A stretch of DNA of 64,000 nt from a virus. The notes under the pieces were generated by a model, which saw only the letters and a list, made by a program, of their open reading frames with translations, searched no databases and had not been told where the DNA came from. The stretch is from the IMG/VR virus record IMGVR_UViG_3300025853_000048, positions 1 through 64,000 of that record. One strand, 5' to 3'. Within the stretch, counting starts at the first letter, position 1. Each line of letters starts with the position of its first letter. Made by a program: the position numbers and the translations under genes. Of this stretch, positions 52,533 to 59,299 are shown one piece after another.

Positions 52533-52925
52533 TTAAACTCTCTGCAATTCACCGGATAAAACATCGTGTTCAATACACGGATCAATAATTTCCCAGCCCA
52601 GTTCTCTTAAATCGTCCTGGACATCACACATTTCCGACCACGCTTCTTTTGGGTCTAGCTCGTAAGCATAGTCATATCGGAACCAGGGGCGACCACCTGA
52701 TTCCCCGATCGTCACGTTGGAGCGAACGCTGATCAGTTCGGATAGGGATTTCGGAGGGGGTTTCAGATCGCACATATTAAGAGCCTTGGAAATATTCTCG
52801 CCAATCTCTGCCAACTCCTTGGCGCGATCCTGATTGCCTTCTCTTGCCTCTTTATGACACCTGTGGACGATTTCGCGCAACAATTGCCCTACAGTTATCT
52901 CACTTAACAAATCTTCTTTATTCAT
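52533..52925 (-). CDS. Hypothetical protein upstream of recombinase
   Basis: A 130-residue protein with a helical first half (LLREIVHRCHKEAREGNQD) and an acidic, aromatic second half (RPWFRYDYAYELDPKEAW). It overlaps the preceding gene by 8 bases and ends one base before the recombinase start. It could be a recombination directionality or regulatory factor given its position, but no helix-turn-helix is evident. Confidence 0.5.
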   Translation of the reverse strand: MNKEDLLSEITVGQLLREIVHRCHKEAREGNQDRAKELAEIGENISKALNMCDLKPPPKSLSELISVRSNVTIGESGGRPWFRYDYAYELDPKEAWSEMCDVQDDLRELGWEIIDPCIEHDVLSGELQRV

Positions 52926-53202
52926 CTTTTCCTCTCAGTTGCCCGATCACTGCCGCTTCTTGACTGCGGATGTAGGCATTGAAAACCTCGCCTCGCGAAA
53001 CCTTCTTTTCCTCCACGTATTGAGCAAGGATCGGGTTGAGCTCTAACAACCGGTTAATGATAGTATACGCAGGGCAGTAGTGGCCGGAATTGGGGATTTC
53101 CTCACCACAATCATCGCAGTCGCAGCGTTGCGATAGCGAAATCATTGTGCCGTCGTCGTCCCAAAAAACCAATTGCGCTGACTCTTCCTTTTCTTCACTC
53201 AT
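52918..53202 (-). CDS. Small zinc-binding-type protein
   Basis: A 94-residue acidic protein with CDCDDCGEEIPNSGHYC, a cysteine cluster fit to bind zinc, followed by a helical region (IINRLLELNPILAQYVEEKK). It overlaps both neighbours by eight bases. Function unknown. Confidence 0.5.
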   Translation of the reverse strand: MSEEKEESAQLVFWDDDGTMISLSQRCDCDDCGEEIPNSGHYCPAYTIINRLLELNPILAQYVEEKKVSRGEVFNAYIRSQEAAVIGQLRGKDE

Positions 53203-54055
53203 CTAACTTTGTTGCTCTCACATAGGTAGGAGCTACCCATTTGATGATTTTTTCTTTCCTTCCCTTCCCTGTTCTGAAGGTATGGAAATGGCCAATTCGG
53301 TAATGAGCCTTTCGGAAATCAACCGTTCCTCCACCTTCCCTTTCTCTGGTTTTGTAGTCCTTGGATGTGATCCTTGTGACCGAAAGCCCAGGGGATTCCC
53401 TTAGGCGCTTTCTTATAGGACTCATTTTTCTTGATCTTTCATGGATCTGCTTCTTTTCCATATCAAGATTCGATGTGAGTAGGCACATGATTGTAGCTTT
53501 AATTATTCGCAGTGGCTCGCAATTGTTGGTGAAATCAAAATTCTTACTAACCTCGGCAGTATATACCCCCCTGTAGTCTTTCTTGGTCTTAACCCATGAG
53601 ACTAATCTTATATATTCTTGATCATAAACAAAGCAAACCCCATGCAGGAACACCTTATCATCTTTTTCAACAACTCCCTGCTGGACCCAGCACGGATCTT
53701 CCGACTCCATTTTGACATTTATTGCAATGGGGATGTTTATTTGGAGATCGTAGGTTTTAAGATCTTCACGTGAAAAATATGATGTTTGTTGATAGATGTC
53801 CTTGAACAATTCGCGGTCCACATCAACAACTTTCCTCGTCGCTAAATAAGCCCCAGCCATATAACATGCCCTCGCATCATCTTTGCTTTGTTTATACGCG
53901 CCTTCGTAAGTCTCGCTTGCTGTCGCTATTTCCTCCTCAGTCATGTCTGGAAGGACTGGGCTAAAACTACGAAACCCGAATTTAATCAGTTCGCTAGCCT
54001 CATTAGATCTGCTTGCTTGACTCGCGTACTCGTTTATCACTGAATCGACCATCAT
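53195..54055 (-). CDS. Hypothetical accessory protein with GHFH motif
   Basis: The 286-residue protein has a helical N-terminus, a mixed central domain and a C-terminus reading YRIGHFHTFRTGKGRKEKII then KWVAPTYV. A similar Arg-rich GH(F/W) plus GKGRKE ending is seen in many uncharacterised phage proteins, and I recall it from AcrVA2-like proteins; the resemblance is weak. A promoter-like pair (54111-54138) and one copy of the operator-like motif lie upstream. It is the first gene of the recombinase operon. Confidence 0.5.
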   Translation of the reverse strand: MMVDSVINEYASQASRSNEASELIKFGFRSFSPVLPDMTEEEIATASETYEGAYKQSKDDARACYMAGAYLATRKVVDVDRELFKDIYQQTSYFSREDLKTYDLQINIPIAINVKMESEDPCWVQQGVVEKDDKVFLHGVCFVYDQEYIRLVSWVKTKKDYRGVYTAEVSKNFDFTNNCEPLRIIKATIMCLLTSNLDMEKKQIHERSRKMSPIRKRLRESPGLSVTRITSKDYKTREREGGGTVDFRKAHYRIGHFHTFRTGKGRKEKIIKWVAPTYVRATKLDE

Positions 54056-54110
54056 ATCTGCGAAGCCTTTCTATATCTTCTTTCTCATCTTTGTTAATGT
54101 TCTCTAATCT

Positions 54111-54138
54111 TATATACACCCATAATTACCAAACTCAA
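54111..54138 (-). promoter_or_regulatory. Sigma70-type promoter candidate for 53195-54055
   Basis: On the minus strand TTGAGT (54133-54138) is separated by 16 bases from TATATA (54111-54116). It would start a transcript about 50 bases before the ATG at 54055. The -35 region overlaps the operator-like motif, so repression is plausible. Confidence 0.5.
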
Positions 54139-54161
54139 CATAAGTCGGGTTTTGTTAAGTT
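54134..54161. promoter_or_regulatory. Operator-like motif, copy 1
   Basis: CTCAACATAAGTCGGGTTTT followed by GTTAAGTT. The outer parts form a 9-base inverted repeat (AACTYAACA with TGTTRAGTT). Copies occur at 55353-55380, 56312-56335 and 58319-58344, always beside start codons in the 54-58 kb region. Confidence 0.55.
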
Positions 54162-54164
54162 TTT

Positions 54165-54353
54165 TCATGGTAATCCATCACTTCCTACCCAACCCATCGC
54201 TACCGGATCGGTTTCCTGCCAAAACTCCCCGATGTAATCAACCATTTCCAGTATGTCCTCTCTCGGTTTATCCTGACGGATCATTCGCAACAGTTCCATC
54301 GTGGCATCCTCGAAACTCGGTTGAGTCTCTTCCAGGTATTCAACTAAGCTCAT
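54165..54353 (-). CDS. Small acidic hypothetical protein
   Basis: A 62-residue protein, helical (YLEETQPSFEDATMELLRMI) with a Trp/Gly/Asp C-terminus. It begins 4 bases after the stop of the preceding gene and is followed by the operator-like motif copy 1. Unknown function. Confidence 0.5.
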   Translation of the reverse strand: MSLVEYLEETQPSFEDATMELLRMIRQDKPREDILEMVDYIGEFWQETDPVAMGWVGSDGLP

Positions 54354-54357
54354 GTCT

Positions 54358-54549
54358 TCAAATCTCGTTATTGCGCGGTATCTCCAAGCCTTTTTTGCGA
54401 AAGAACGCTTCCACCTTTGCTTCGTTCGATGCGATCCGCAGATCCGTTTCTATATCTCCACCCTGCATAGCTTTCTCCTGATTCTCCCGGTTGATCTGCT
54501 TTGCTGCTTCCAGGATGGCTGAAATATTCTTTTTTTCTTCTTCGGTCAT
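54358..54549 (-). CDS. Small helical hypothetical protein
   Basis: A 63-residue charged helical protein (EEEKKNISAILEAAKQINRE). It lies in a tight run of small genes downstream of the homing-endonuclease-like gene. An overlapping frame (54368-54556) was judged a shadow. Function unknown. Confidence 0.5.
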   Translation of the reverse strand: MTEEEKKNISAILEAAKQINRENQEKAMQGGDIETDLRIASNEAKVEAFFRKKGLEIPRNNEI

Positions 54550-54559
54550 AATTCAACGT

Positions 54560-55330
54560 TTAATTTTCTAACGCTTTTCGGTCGAGCAGGTCGTGCATCT
54601 CTTGCTTCATTTCCACTTCGCTAACCATCGTCCAACCCTTCCAGCTACCTCTGGAGTCTTTTTGGTGCAGTGAACAAAGCCCGTTAGAAGCTCGGCACCG
54701 ACCCGTTTTCTCGGGATGTGTCCAAACCATATCTTCGGGCTGGAAAAGGTGTTCGTGAGTCCTGACGAATTCGCTGATGTTTACAACTTTATAAACCACG
54801 TTTTCGGGCGACCTTAGATAGCACCGCTTCGACCTCTTGTTTTGTGGCCCCTTTGCTACTACGGGAGCCACCTGTGGTCTACCTCTCATTTTTTCCGCCC
54901 CTCGTTCGTATGATTCGTCATCGCGGAACTTGTTTCCCTTCATGAACTGCGAATGAGCTTCGTTCTGCTCTTTTGAGTGCTTCCGCCCCCTATGTGCTTC
55001 GCTGATCTTTTTAGCTTTTATAGCCGCTCCTTCGGGAGTTATTTTCCACCGTCCTTCCGCATGTGCTAGTTTGACAGACTTGCTCATCTTGTCGCGCATC
55101 TCCTGGGGTTTTTCCTTCCCTTTCCACGGCTGATAATGACCTTTGCAATATCTCGCTGTCTTAGCGATCGATTTTATGCGCTCGCCACAACCACAAGCGC
55201 ATAAAGGTTTTTCTTTTTTTCGCGCCCTTTGCCGATAGGCAGCAGCGTTGCATTTTGTTGAGCAGTATTTCTGCGCTTTGTATGGAACGAAAGGAGTTCC
55301 GCAAATTAAACATTCTTTTTTGCTTTCCAT
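54560..55330 (-). CDS. Homing-endonuclease-like protein with zinc fingers and NUMOD3 motif
   Basis: I use the ATG at 55330 (MESKKECLIC) after an AAAGAGAA sequence. The 256-residue protein has an N-terminal zinc ribbon (CLICGTPF ... YCSTKC), a second Cys/His cluster (CACGCGERIK ... YCKGH), then AHRGRKHSKEQNEAHSQFMK, which matches the NUMOD3 DNA-binding motif of mobile HNH/GIY-YIG endonucleases. A C-terminal segment includes NISEFVRTHEHLF, like NUMOD-type helices. The nuclease core itself is not clear. Such genes are selfish elements that move between phages. Confidence 0.65.
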   Translation of the reverse strand: MESKKECLICGTPFVPYKAQKYCSTKCNAAAYRQRARKKEKPLCACGCGERIKSIAKTARYCKGHYQPWKGKEKPQEMRDKMSKSVKLAHAEGRWKITPEGAAIKAKKISEAHRGRKHSKEQNEAHSQFMKGNKFRDDESYERGAEKMRGRPQVAPVVAKGPQNKRSKRCYLRSPENVVYKVVNISEFVRTHEHLFQPEDMVWTHPEKTGRCRASNGLCSLHQKDSRGSWKGWTMVSEVEMKQEMHDLLDRKALEN

Positions 55331-55352
55331 ATTCTCTTTAACTTTTCTATAG

Positions 55353-55380
55353 TTCAACACAAGTCTGCTTTTGTTAAGTT
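55353..55380. promoter_or_regulatory. Operator-like motif, copy 2
   Basis: TTCAACACAAGTCTGCTTTT followed by GTTAAGTT, 22 bases upstream of the ATG at 55330 and touching the stop of the PP-loop gene. It differs from copy 1 at a few positions, mostly in the centre. Confidence 0.5.
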
Positions 55381-56158
55381 ATTCGCCTGGTTTCCCGTGC
55401 GAGTCTGCCTCTGCCATACAGAACAGTCCGCATTGAATATTCGGGTCAGACCCTTTAGGTTCTCCCTCTTCTATTTCGTCCAGGAAGATTGATGCTCGAT
55501 CTCCATTCTTGGTGACTCGGTTAATTGTTATATTGAGCTCCCTTTCCAGTTTGGCCGTTCGCTCGAATTGCTCCGGAAAGTGTTTACGAACTCGCTTCCA
55601 GTAATCTATAGAATCGCGGGCCTTAACGCACCCGATGCAGTTATTATTGCGGAACCCCAGTTTATACATCTCTGGCAGTTCGATCCCCACCCGATCCAGC
55701 ATCCCGAAGCAATCTTCTTTGGTTAGGCACCGATCAATCAAAGGGCACTCGATAATCCTTTCGTTGTTGTCTCGTTGCCATCTTTTCAGTCGCCGGGATT
55801 CATCGGCTGTATAGCCAAAGATTTCCGTGTCCCCTAACTGCCAGACCTTATCACCTGGTTTTTTCTTCAGTTCCCCGGTGCATGGTGCGCCGTGATGGGA
55901 TACCAGAAATTTGCGTGCTTCAAATACTTCATAAATATTGTCGAACTTTTCGCTTTTCAGGATTCTGACCGGCTGGCCAAACCACTTCTCACAATCAACA
56001 ATAAACCGCTTGTTGTCTGGATGTTCGCTGCCAGTGTCGCAATACACCACCTCCACCTTGCTATACTTCTCAATAGCGATTTTCGTGGCTACAGCAGAAG
56101 CTGCTCCGCAACTAAAATGGGAGACTACACGTCCTGATGGTTTTACTTGTTGGTTCAT
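55379..56158 (-). CDS. PP-loop ATPase, PAPS-reductase-like
   Basis: A 259-residue protein of the adenine nucleotide alpha-hydrolase superfamily. The nucleotide loop is SHFSCGAASAVATK (residues about 13-26), followed by VVYCDTGSEHPDN, typical of PAPS-reductase-like enzymes. A CIGC pair near residue 176 and Cys residues near the C-terminus could carry sulphur or a metal cluster. Relatives include sulphate reductases, thiolation enzymes and DndC-type DNA-modifying proteins; the substrate here is unknown. It is followed by operator-like motif copy 2. Confidence 0.75.
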   Translation of the reverse strand: MNQQVKPSGRVVSHFSCGAASAVATKIAIEKYSKVEVVYCDTGSEHPDNKRFIVDCEKWFGQPVRILKSEKFDNIYEVFEARKFLVSHHGAPCTGELKKKPGDKVWQLGDTEIFGYTADESRRLKRWQRDNNERIIECPLIDRCLTKEDCFGMLDRVGIELPEMYKLGFRNNNCIGCVKARDSIDYWKRVRKHFPEQFERTAKLERELNITINRVTKNGDRASIFLDEIEEGEPKGSDPNIQCGLFCMAEADSHGKPGE

Positions 56159-56305
56159 TTAGATAGCTTTTAGAATCGCTTTCCCTCCAATCACCCCTAG
56201 AGCTATTGCAGCAATATGACTTAGTGGCTCAGATAACGGCAATGCCCAGATTATTAGTGCGCCGATCACGATATTAATTAGGGCATTGGATAATTTGTTG
56301 CTCAT
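56159..56305 (-). CDS. Small membrane protein
   Basis: From ATG 56305 the product has 48 residues and two hydrophobic helices (ALINIVIGALIIWALPL and IAAIALGVIGGKAILKAI). The frame continues back to 56347, but that part crosses the operator-like motif. It ends immediately before the PP-loop gene. It could be a superinfection-exclusion or lysis-related protein; no family is recognised. Confidence 0.55.
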   Translation of the reverse strand: MSNKLSNALINIVIGALIIWALPLSEPLSHIAAIALGVIGGKAILKAI

Positions 56306-56311
56306 AAAAAA

Positions 56312-56335
56312 TTTAACAAAATTACTTGTGTTGAG
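56312..56335. promoter_or_regulatory. Operator-like motif, copy 3
   Basis: On the plus strand TTTAACAAAATTACTTGTGT followed by TGAG. It is in the opposite orientation to copies 1 and 2, has a two-base shorter centre, overlaps the stop codon of the ribbon-helix-helix gene and lies 7 bases before the ATG of the small membrane protein. Confidence 0.5.
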
Positions 56336-56513
56336 TATCGCTATCACTCAACGCTTCTAAAGCATCGTTAAGAACTTCAGTTAGATTGACGTTGTTTAGC
56401 CTCGCCCATTTCTTGAGATGGGGGTCAATCTTCACCTGAGTCCTCTTCCAGCCTTCTCGGCCTTTGGATGCGTTCGCTCGCCCTGTCATTCCGTGAGGTT
56501 TTCTTTTTGGCAT
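56322..56513 (-). CDS. Ribbon-helix-helix (CopG-type) regulator candidate
   Basis: I use the ATG at 56513 (MPKRKPHGMTGR); a much longer frame back to 57092 is a shadow of the plus-strand gene. The 63-residue product has a basic N-terminus, a short strand RTQVKIDP, and two helices (HLKKWARLNNV, LTEVLNDALEAL), the layout of CopG/Arc-type dimeric repressors. It faces a strong divergent plus-strand promoter 43 bases away and could control it, and possibly the four operator-like motifs nearby. Confidence 0.65.
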   Translation of the reverse strand: MPKRKPHGMTGRANASKGREGWKRTQVKIDPHLKKWARLNNVNLTEVLNDALEALSDSDTQHK

Positions 56514-56555
56514 ACCTATAAATACTGCATTTCTATCATACATACAAATGAATTG

Positions 56556-56583
56556 TTGACTTTTGTTCTTTTGGGTGTATAAT
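56556..56583 (+). promoter_or_regulatory. Strong sigma70-type promoter
   Basis: TTGACT (56556-56561), 16-base spacer and TATAAT (56578-56583). The likely first ATG (56592) is only 8 bases after the -10 box, so the transcript would be leaderless or nearly so. It drives the only multi-gene plus-strand unit in the window. Confidence 0.8.
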
Positions 56584-56591
56584 TGGATTGT

Positions 56592-56999
56592 ATGAATAAC
56601 TCTAGTTCGTCTAAAGTTAGGCTTGTGCTTCGGGTTGATGAGGGAACTCAACAGACCGAACGGAAGCAGAGTGGTTGGAAGTGGGGAGATCCTGCTCCTG
56701 CCTTTCCTGGCGTTGTGACTGATCGTATGAAAGAAATCTACCCTCATGCGGTAGCTGGACTTGAATGCGATTGCCTTAGCAACAGTTGGGATTGTGCCTT
56801 GATTGTCACCCTCGCCGAGGGTGACAATGGGCGTTGGTTTATTGGTGGTGATGCCGTTGATTTGAAAGACGGAATTGCTTACGATGCGTGGTATGATTTC
56901 GACGAGTTTCTCACGGAAGAGGAACTTGACGAAGGATTCCCCTCGAAAGAGGCAGCGATAGCCAAAGCAAAGGATGCATGGGATTCCTCTTTTGACTAA
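56592..56999 (+). CDS. Acidic hypothetical protein under strong promoter
   Basis: A 135-residue acidic protein from ATG 56592; an upstream in-frame TTG lies inside the -10 region. It has a Ser-rich N-terminus, a Trp-rich segment (QSGWKWGDPAPAFPG), a central CDCLSNSWDCALIV region and a C-terminal acidic helix (EEELDEGFPSKEAAIAKAKD). Expression from a strong leaderless promoter next to a repressor-like gene suggests an early or lysogenic function such as an inhibitor. No family is recognised. Confidence 0.6.
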   Translation: MNNSSSSKVRLVLRVDEGTQQTERKQSGWKWGDPAPAFPGVVTDRMKEIYPHAVAGLECDCLSNSWDCALIVTLAEGDNGRWFIGGDAVDLKDGIAYDAWYDFDEFLTEEELDEGFPSKEAAIAKAKDAWDSSFD

Positions 57000-57015
57000 A
57001 ATCATATCAACCCAA

Positions 57016-57041
57016 GCCCGGGCGGAAGCGTCCGGGTTTTT
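57016..57041 (+). terminator. Intrinsic terminator
   Basis: CCCGGGCG and CGTCCGGG form an 8-bp stem (one G-T pair) around GAAG and are followed by TTTTT. It lies 18 bases after the stop of the 135-residue gene, so read-through to the next small gene would be partial. Confidence 0.75.
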
Positions 57042-57054
57042 GGGGTACCTAGTT

Positions 57055-57237
57055 ATGGATAAAAACGAATACGATAAAATTGTCATGATCACTTACAACA
57101 ACCTTGCAATGGGCAACCTCATTCCGACGTTATCATTTTGCGAGAAATGGGTGGCTCGGCAGTTCAATCTTAAAGTCGGCGGAAAGGCTATGGAAGTAGC
57201 TTATGATGCACTCACTAAATTCGGAGTTACTCCTTAA
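57055..57237 (+). CDS. Small hypothetical protein
   Basis: A 60-residue protein from ATG 57055 (MDKNEYDKIVMITYNNLAMG), mainly helical. The frame extends upstream across a terminator, so the ATG after it is preferred. It is bounded by terminators on both sides and may be expressed by read-through or from its own unseen promoter. Function unknown. Confidence 0.5.
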   Translation: MDKNEYDKIVMITYNNLAMGNLIPTLSFCEKWVARQFNLKVGGKAMEVAYDALTKFGVTP

Positions 57238-57384
57238 CCTTAACCAACTCAAAAGCCCCGGTGTTCGCGCACTGGGGCTTTTTTGTGCTTGAGTTGATGC
57301 CATGCATTCCACGCATAACTCGCCTGACTCCGCTGTGTAAATCAGTCTACGACTGCACTCAAGACAGTATCTTTCTTTACTCAT
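57133..57384 (-). CDS. Possible small zinc-ribbon protein
   Basis: From ATG 57384 the frame gives MSKERYCLECSRRLIYTAES and then GELCVECM, a clean Cys4 zinc ribbon, overlapping the end of the PP-loop gene by 8 bases. The remaining 50 residues read through the terminator and antisense to a plus-strand gene, so the true end is doubtful. The ribbon itself looks real. Confidence 0.4.
   Translation of the reverse strand: MSKERYCLECSRRLIYTAESGELCVECMASTQAQKSPSARTPGLLSWLRLRSNSEFSECIISYFHSLSADFKIELPSHPFLAK
57251..57284 (+). terminator. Bidirectional intrinsic terminator
   Basis: AAAAGCCCC and GGGGCTTTTTT form a strong stem with an inner GTG/CAC pair and a short loop. The A-rich left flank gives a T-run on the minus strand too, so the hairpin can end both the plus-strand unit and the convergent minus-strand operon. 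Confidence 0.85.
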
Positions 57385-58309
57385 AATCTCCGTACACTTC
57401 GCAGGATTCCGAACACGATCCATCAGGAACATCAAGCACATCATCAAAGTCTATTTCTTTATCAGAGTATGGTTCAAATTCTGTGCTTTTAGCTTCCTGG
57501 ATCAGTTCATTGGTAGTTATATCTCCGCGGAAAAATCGCCGTACTCCTGTCTTGCCCGCGGCAGCCTTCACTTGCGAATATTTTTCGTCCATCTTTTTTG
57601 GGAAAGTGAAAATTGATTCGTCCTCAAGTACTAACGTCATCAACTTGCGCTTACTCTTCTTCCAGCACCACTGGCAGTTTCCCCAGTGATCGCCAGGGAG
57701 TTGTAAATCAAACGGCCAGGATAGGCATTCCTTTTTTACCATCTCCATAGTTACTCGCATGTAAGCAAGGGGATAAACAAACCTGTTCTTTTCTGCGTTG
57801 ATGCTTAGTCGGTCCCATTCGTCGGAGCGGATGCCGATCGCTGTATCATAGTTGAGTTTTGCGCCCCTCACCCAGTCGTGAATCTTCAAGTAACTCTCCA
57901 TCACTTCCGTTTTGAGCCTAGACGTACATTGCGGCAGTTCCCTATTCGGAATTCCATACTTTCGGATATAGTCCTCAAACGGTCGGCCATCTCTGGAAGC
58001 GGTTTCGTAATCTACGATCCTGTGCCTAATACCCACTCCCTCCGCTCCTACCTCGGCCTCCAACCACACTGTCTCGAAATCAAAGTGGTCATCGCACTGC
58101 TTGATGAAGTCCAACGTCCTCGGGTCTTCGCAACCTGTATTAGCAAAGGTGACAATAATATTCTGGTAGCGGTCGCGGAGGTGCTCGAAGATAAACTTGG
58201 TCATCACCGCAGACGTGCGGCCCCCGGAAAATGATATAGACAAATTGTCCGAATACTGAGGAACATCCCCCAAAGTGGGGGCCATAAAATTGAACTCGCG
58301 TTGGGTCAT
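57377..58309 (-). CDS. PP-loop ATPase, PAPS-reductase-like
   Basis: A 310-residue adenine nucleotide alpha-hydrolase family protein. The PP-loop SFSGGRTSAVM is at residues 26-36, followed by TFANTGCEDPRTLDF as in phosphoadenosine-phosphosulphate reductase-like proteins. A CQWCWKKSKRK motif near residue 218 could bind metal. It is a second, divergent PP-loop enzyme beside that at 55379-56158. Phage relatives are common, but the reaction is not known; nucleic-acid thiolation is one possibility. Operator-like motif copy 4 lies just upstream. Confidence 0.75.
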   Translation of the reverse strand: MTQREFNFMAPTLGDVPQYSDNLSISFSGGRTSAVMTKFIFEHLRDRYQNIIVTFANTGCEDPRTLDFIKQCDDHFDFETVWLEAEVGAEGVGIRHRIVDYETASRDGRPFEDYIRKYGIPNRELPQCTSRLKTEVMESYLKIHDWVRGAKLNYDTAIGIRSDEWDRLSINAEKNRFVYPLAYMRVTMEMVKKECLSWPFDLQLPGDHWGNCQWCWKKSKRKLMTLVLEDESIFTFPKKMDEKYSQVKAAAGKTGVRRFFRGDITTNELIQEAKSTEFEPYSDKEIDFDDVLDVPDGSCSESCEVYGDYE

Positions 58310-58318
58310 TTTATAAGT

Positions 58319-58344
58319 CTACAAAATTGGACTTATGTTGAGTT
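58319..58344. promoter_or_regulatory. Operator-like motif, copy 4
   Basis: On the plus strand CTACAAAATTGGACTTATGT followed by TGAGTT. ATAAGTC and GACTTAT arms around a 10-base centre also make it palindromic (58313-58336 region). It lies directly upstream of the PP-loop gene start at 58309. Confidence 0.5.
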
Positions 58345-58674
58345 TTTTGGAGGATGTATTTTGCTTCCTCCGAAAGTGGTGGGGTTTGTCCATTCTAAAT
58401 GATCGTCAACTTCCGGGGTGAACGCCAGGTAAGTCGCCACACCTCCTTCCGTTGCCCGGTCAGTTTTGATTTGCACTTTCCATAGTTGCTTCTCGATCTC
58501 CACAAACCTTAATCGATTGACAGAATCCATCTCTCGCACGGTTGGTTTTTCTAAAACATGAATAAAGCGCTTCCCTGATGATAATGAAATAACATGGAAG
58601 CCGGTTTTCTCGCTCCTGGTGAACGCAGCCGTCAGGATCAACTCGTCATCGCGCCTGGTTTGATCTTCGGTCAT
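58333..58674 (-). CDS. Hypothetical protein
   Basis: I place the start at 58674 (MTEDQTRRDDELIL), overlapping the 3' end of the preceding gene by 29 bases; ATG codons at 58743 and further back are alternatives. The 113-residue product is mixed alpha/beta (GFHVISLSSGKRFIHVLEKP), and no family is recognised. Its C-terminus overlaps operator-like motif copy 4. Confidence 0.5.
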   Translation of the reverse strand: MTEDQTRRDDELILTAAFTRSEKTGFHVISLSSGKRFIHVLEKPTVREMDSVNRLRFVEIEKQLWKVQIKTDRATEGGVATYLAFTPEVDDHLEWTNPTTFGGSKIHPPKNST

Positions 58675-58897
58675 CCTCGGTGTTACTTTTGCTTTTAAAC
58701 TCTCCACACCACCAACCTTTTTGTACTTCGGGAAAATCGTCATCTCGATGCCCTTCGACAATGCCTCCACTCTCCCCTATTGGAGAAACAGAAATGCTTG
58801 GCGGGAATCGGCGGCACTCGAAAGCAAGGTAGCCACCTGCATCCCAGTTAAAGCTGAATTCACAATTCTCGCAGGACTTTAATCTCGTTTCACTCAT
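58646..58897 (-). CDS. Small metal-binding-type phage protein
   Basis: An 83-residue protein with CENCEFSF, a second Cys in FECRRFPPS, and FPEVQKGWWCGEF. Four cysteines in this order with a CRR.PP and WCGEF ending form a pattern common in small phage proteins thought to bind zinc. It starts 40 bases from a divergent plus-strand gene. Role unknown. Confidence 0.6.
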   Translation of the reverse strand: MSETRLKSCENCEFSFNWDAGGYLAFECRRFPPSISVSPIGESGGIVEGHRDDDFPEVQKGWWCGEFKSKSNTEDDRRSNQAR

Positions 58898-58937
58898 CTT
58901 TCTTGAATGTCAGAGATATTGAGAGACTGTCAAGTTA

Positions 58938-59291
58938 ATGAACCTTGACCTCCTATCCACCTACCTGGAAGAACAGCAGATTTCCGAATCCGAAGCGATT
59001 GGAATCTTGCGGGCCAACCTGGATTCATTTCGGGAGGCGACCGGCAGGAATATGAAGCGACTAGGTTGGTTCAGAATACCATTCATGGATGAGGCTGACT
59101 TTTTCCCTGCCGTTATTGCTCATTTGAGCATCCATAACAGGAAATTGACTGAAGGAGGGCATATGGTTGAATACCTGGCTGAACACCCGTCATTTGATCC
59201 AGTTGCAAAAGACGCGACTGTCCCACAATACAGGTTGCAGATCGACCGTGTGCCAAACGGCGAGACTGACTGCCTCTTCGTGCGGATCTAA
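58938..59291 (+). CDS. Hypothetical plus-strand protein with ILR motif
   Basis: A 117-residue protein whose start (STYLEEQQISESEAIGILRA) shares the ES(E/Q)A.(A/G)ILRAN motif with genes at 45770-46336 and 50465-50821. It is a single plus-strand gene among minus-strand genes, which suggests recent insertion or separate regulation. No clear promoter was found just upstream. Confidence 0.55.
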   Translation: MNLDLLSTYLEEQQISESEAIGILRANLDSFREATGRNMKRLGWFRIPFMDEADFFPAVIAHLSIHNRKLTEGGHMVEYLAEHPSFDPVAKDATVPQYRLQIDRVPNGETDCLFVRI

Positions 59292-59299
59292 AGTCGCCT

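Noticed and set aside
54555-54582. Plus-strand TTCTAACGCTTTTCGGTCGAGC resembling an attC left half
   Set aside because: It lies at the end of the homing-endonuclease-like gene, has no matching right arm and no cassette signature.
56514-57092. N-terminal extension of the ribbon-helix-helix frame to 256 residues
   Set aside because: It runs antisense through the plus-strand gene and its strong promoter; the ATG at 56513 gives a complete small regulator.
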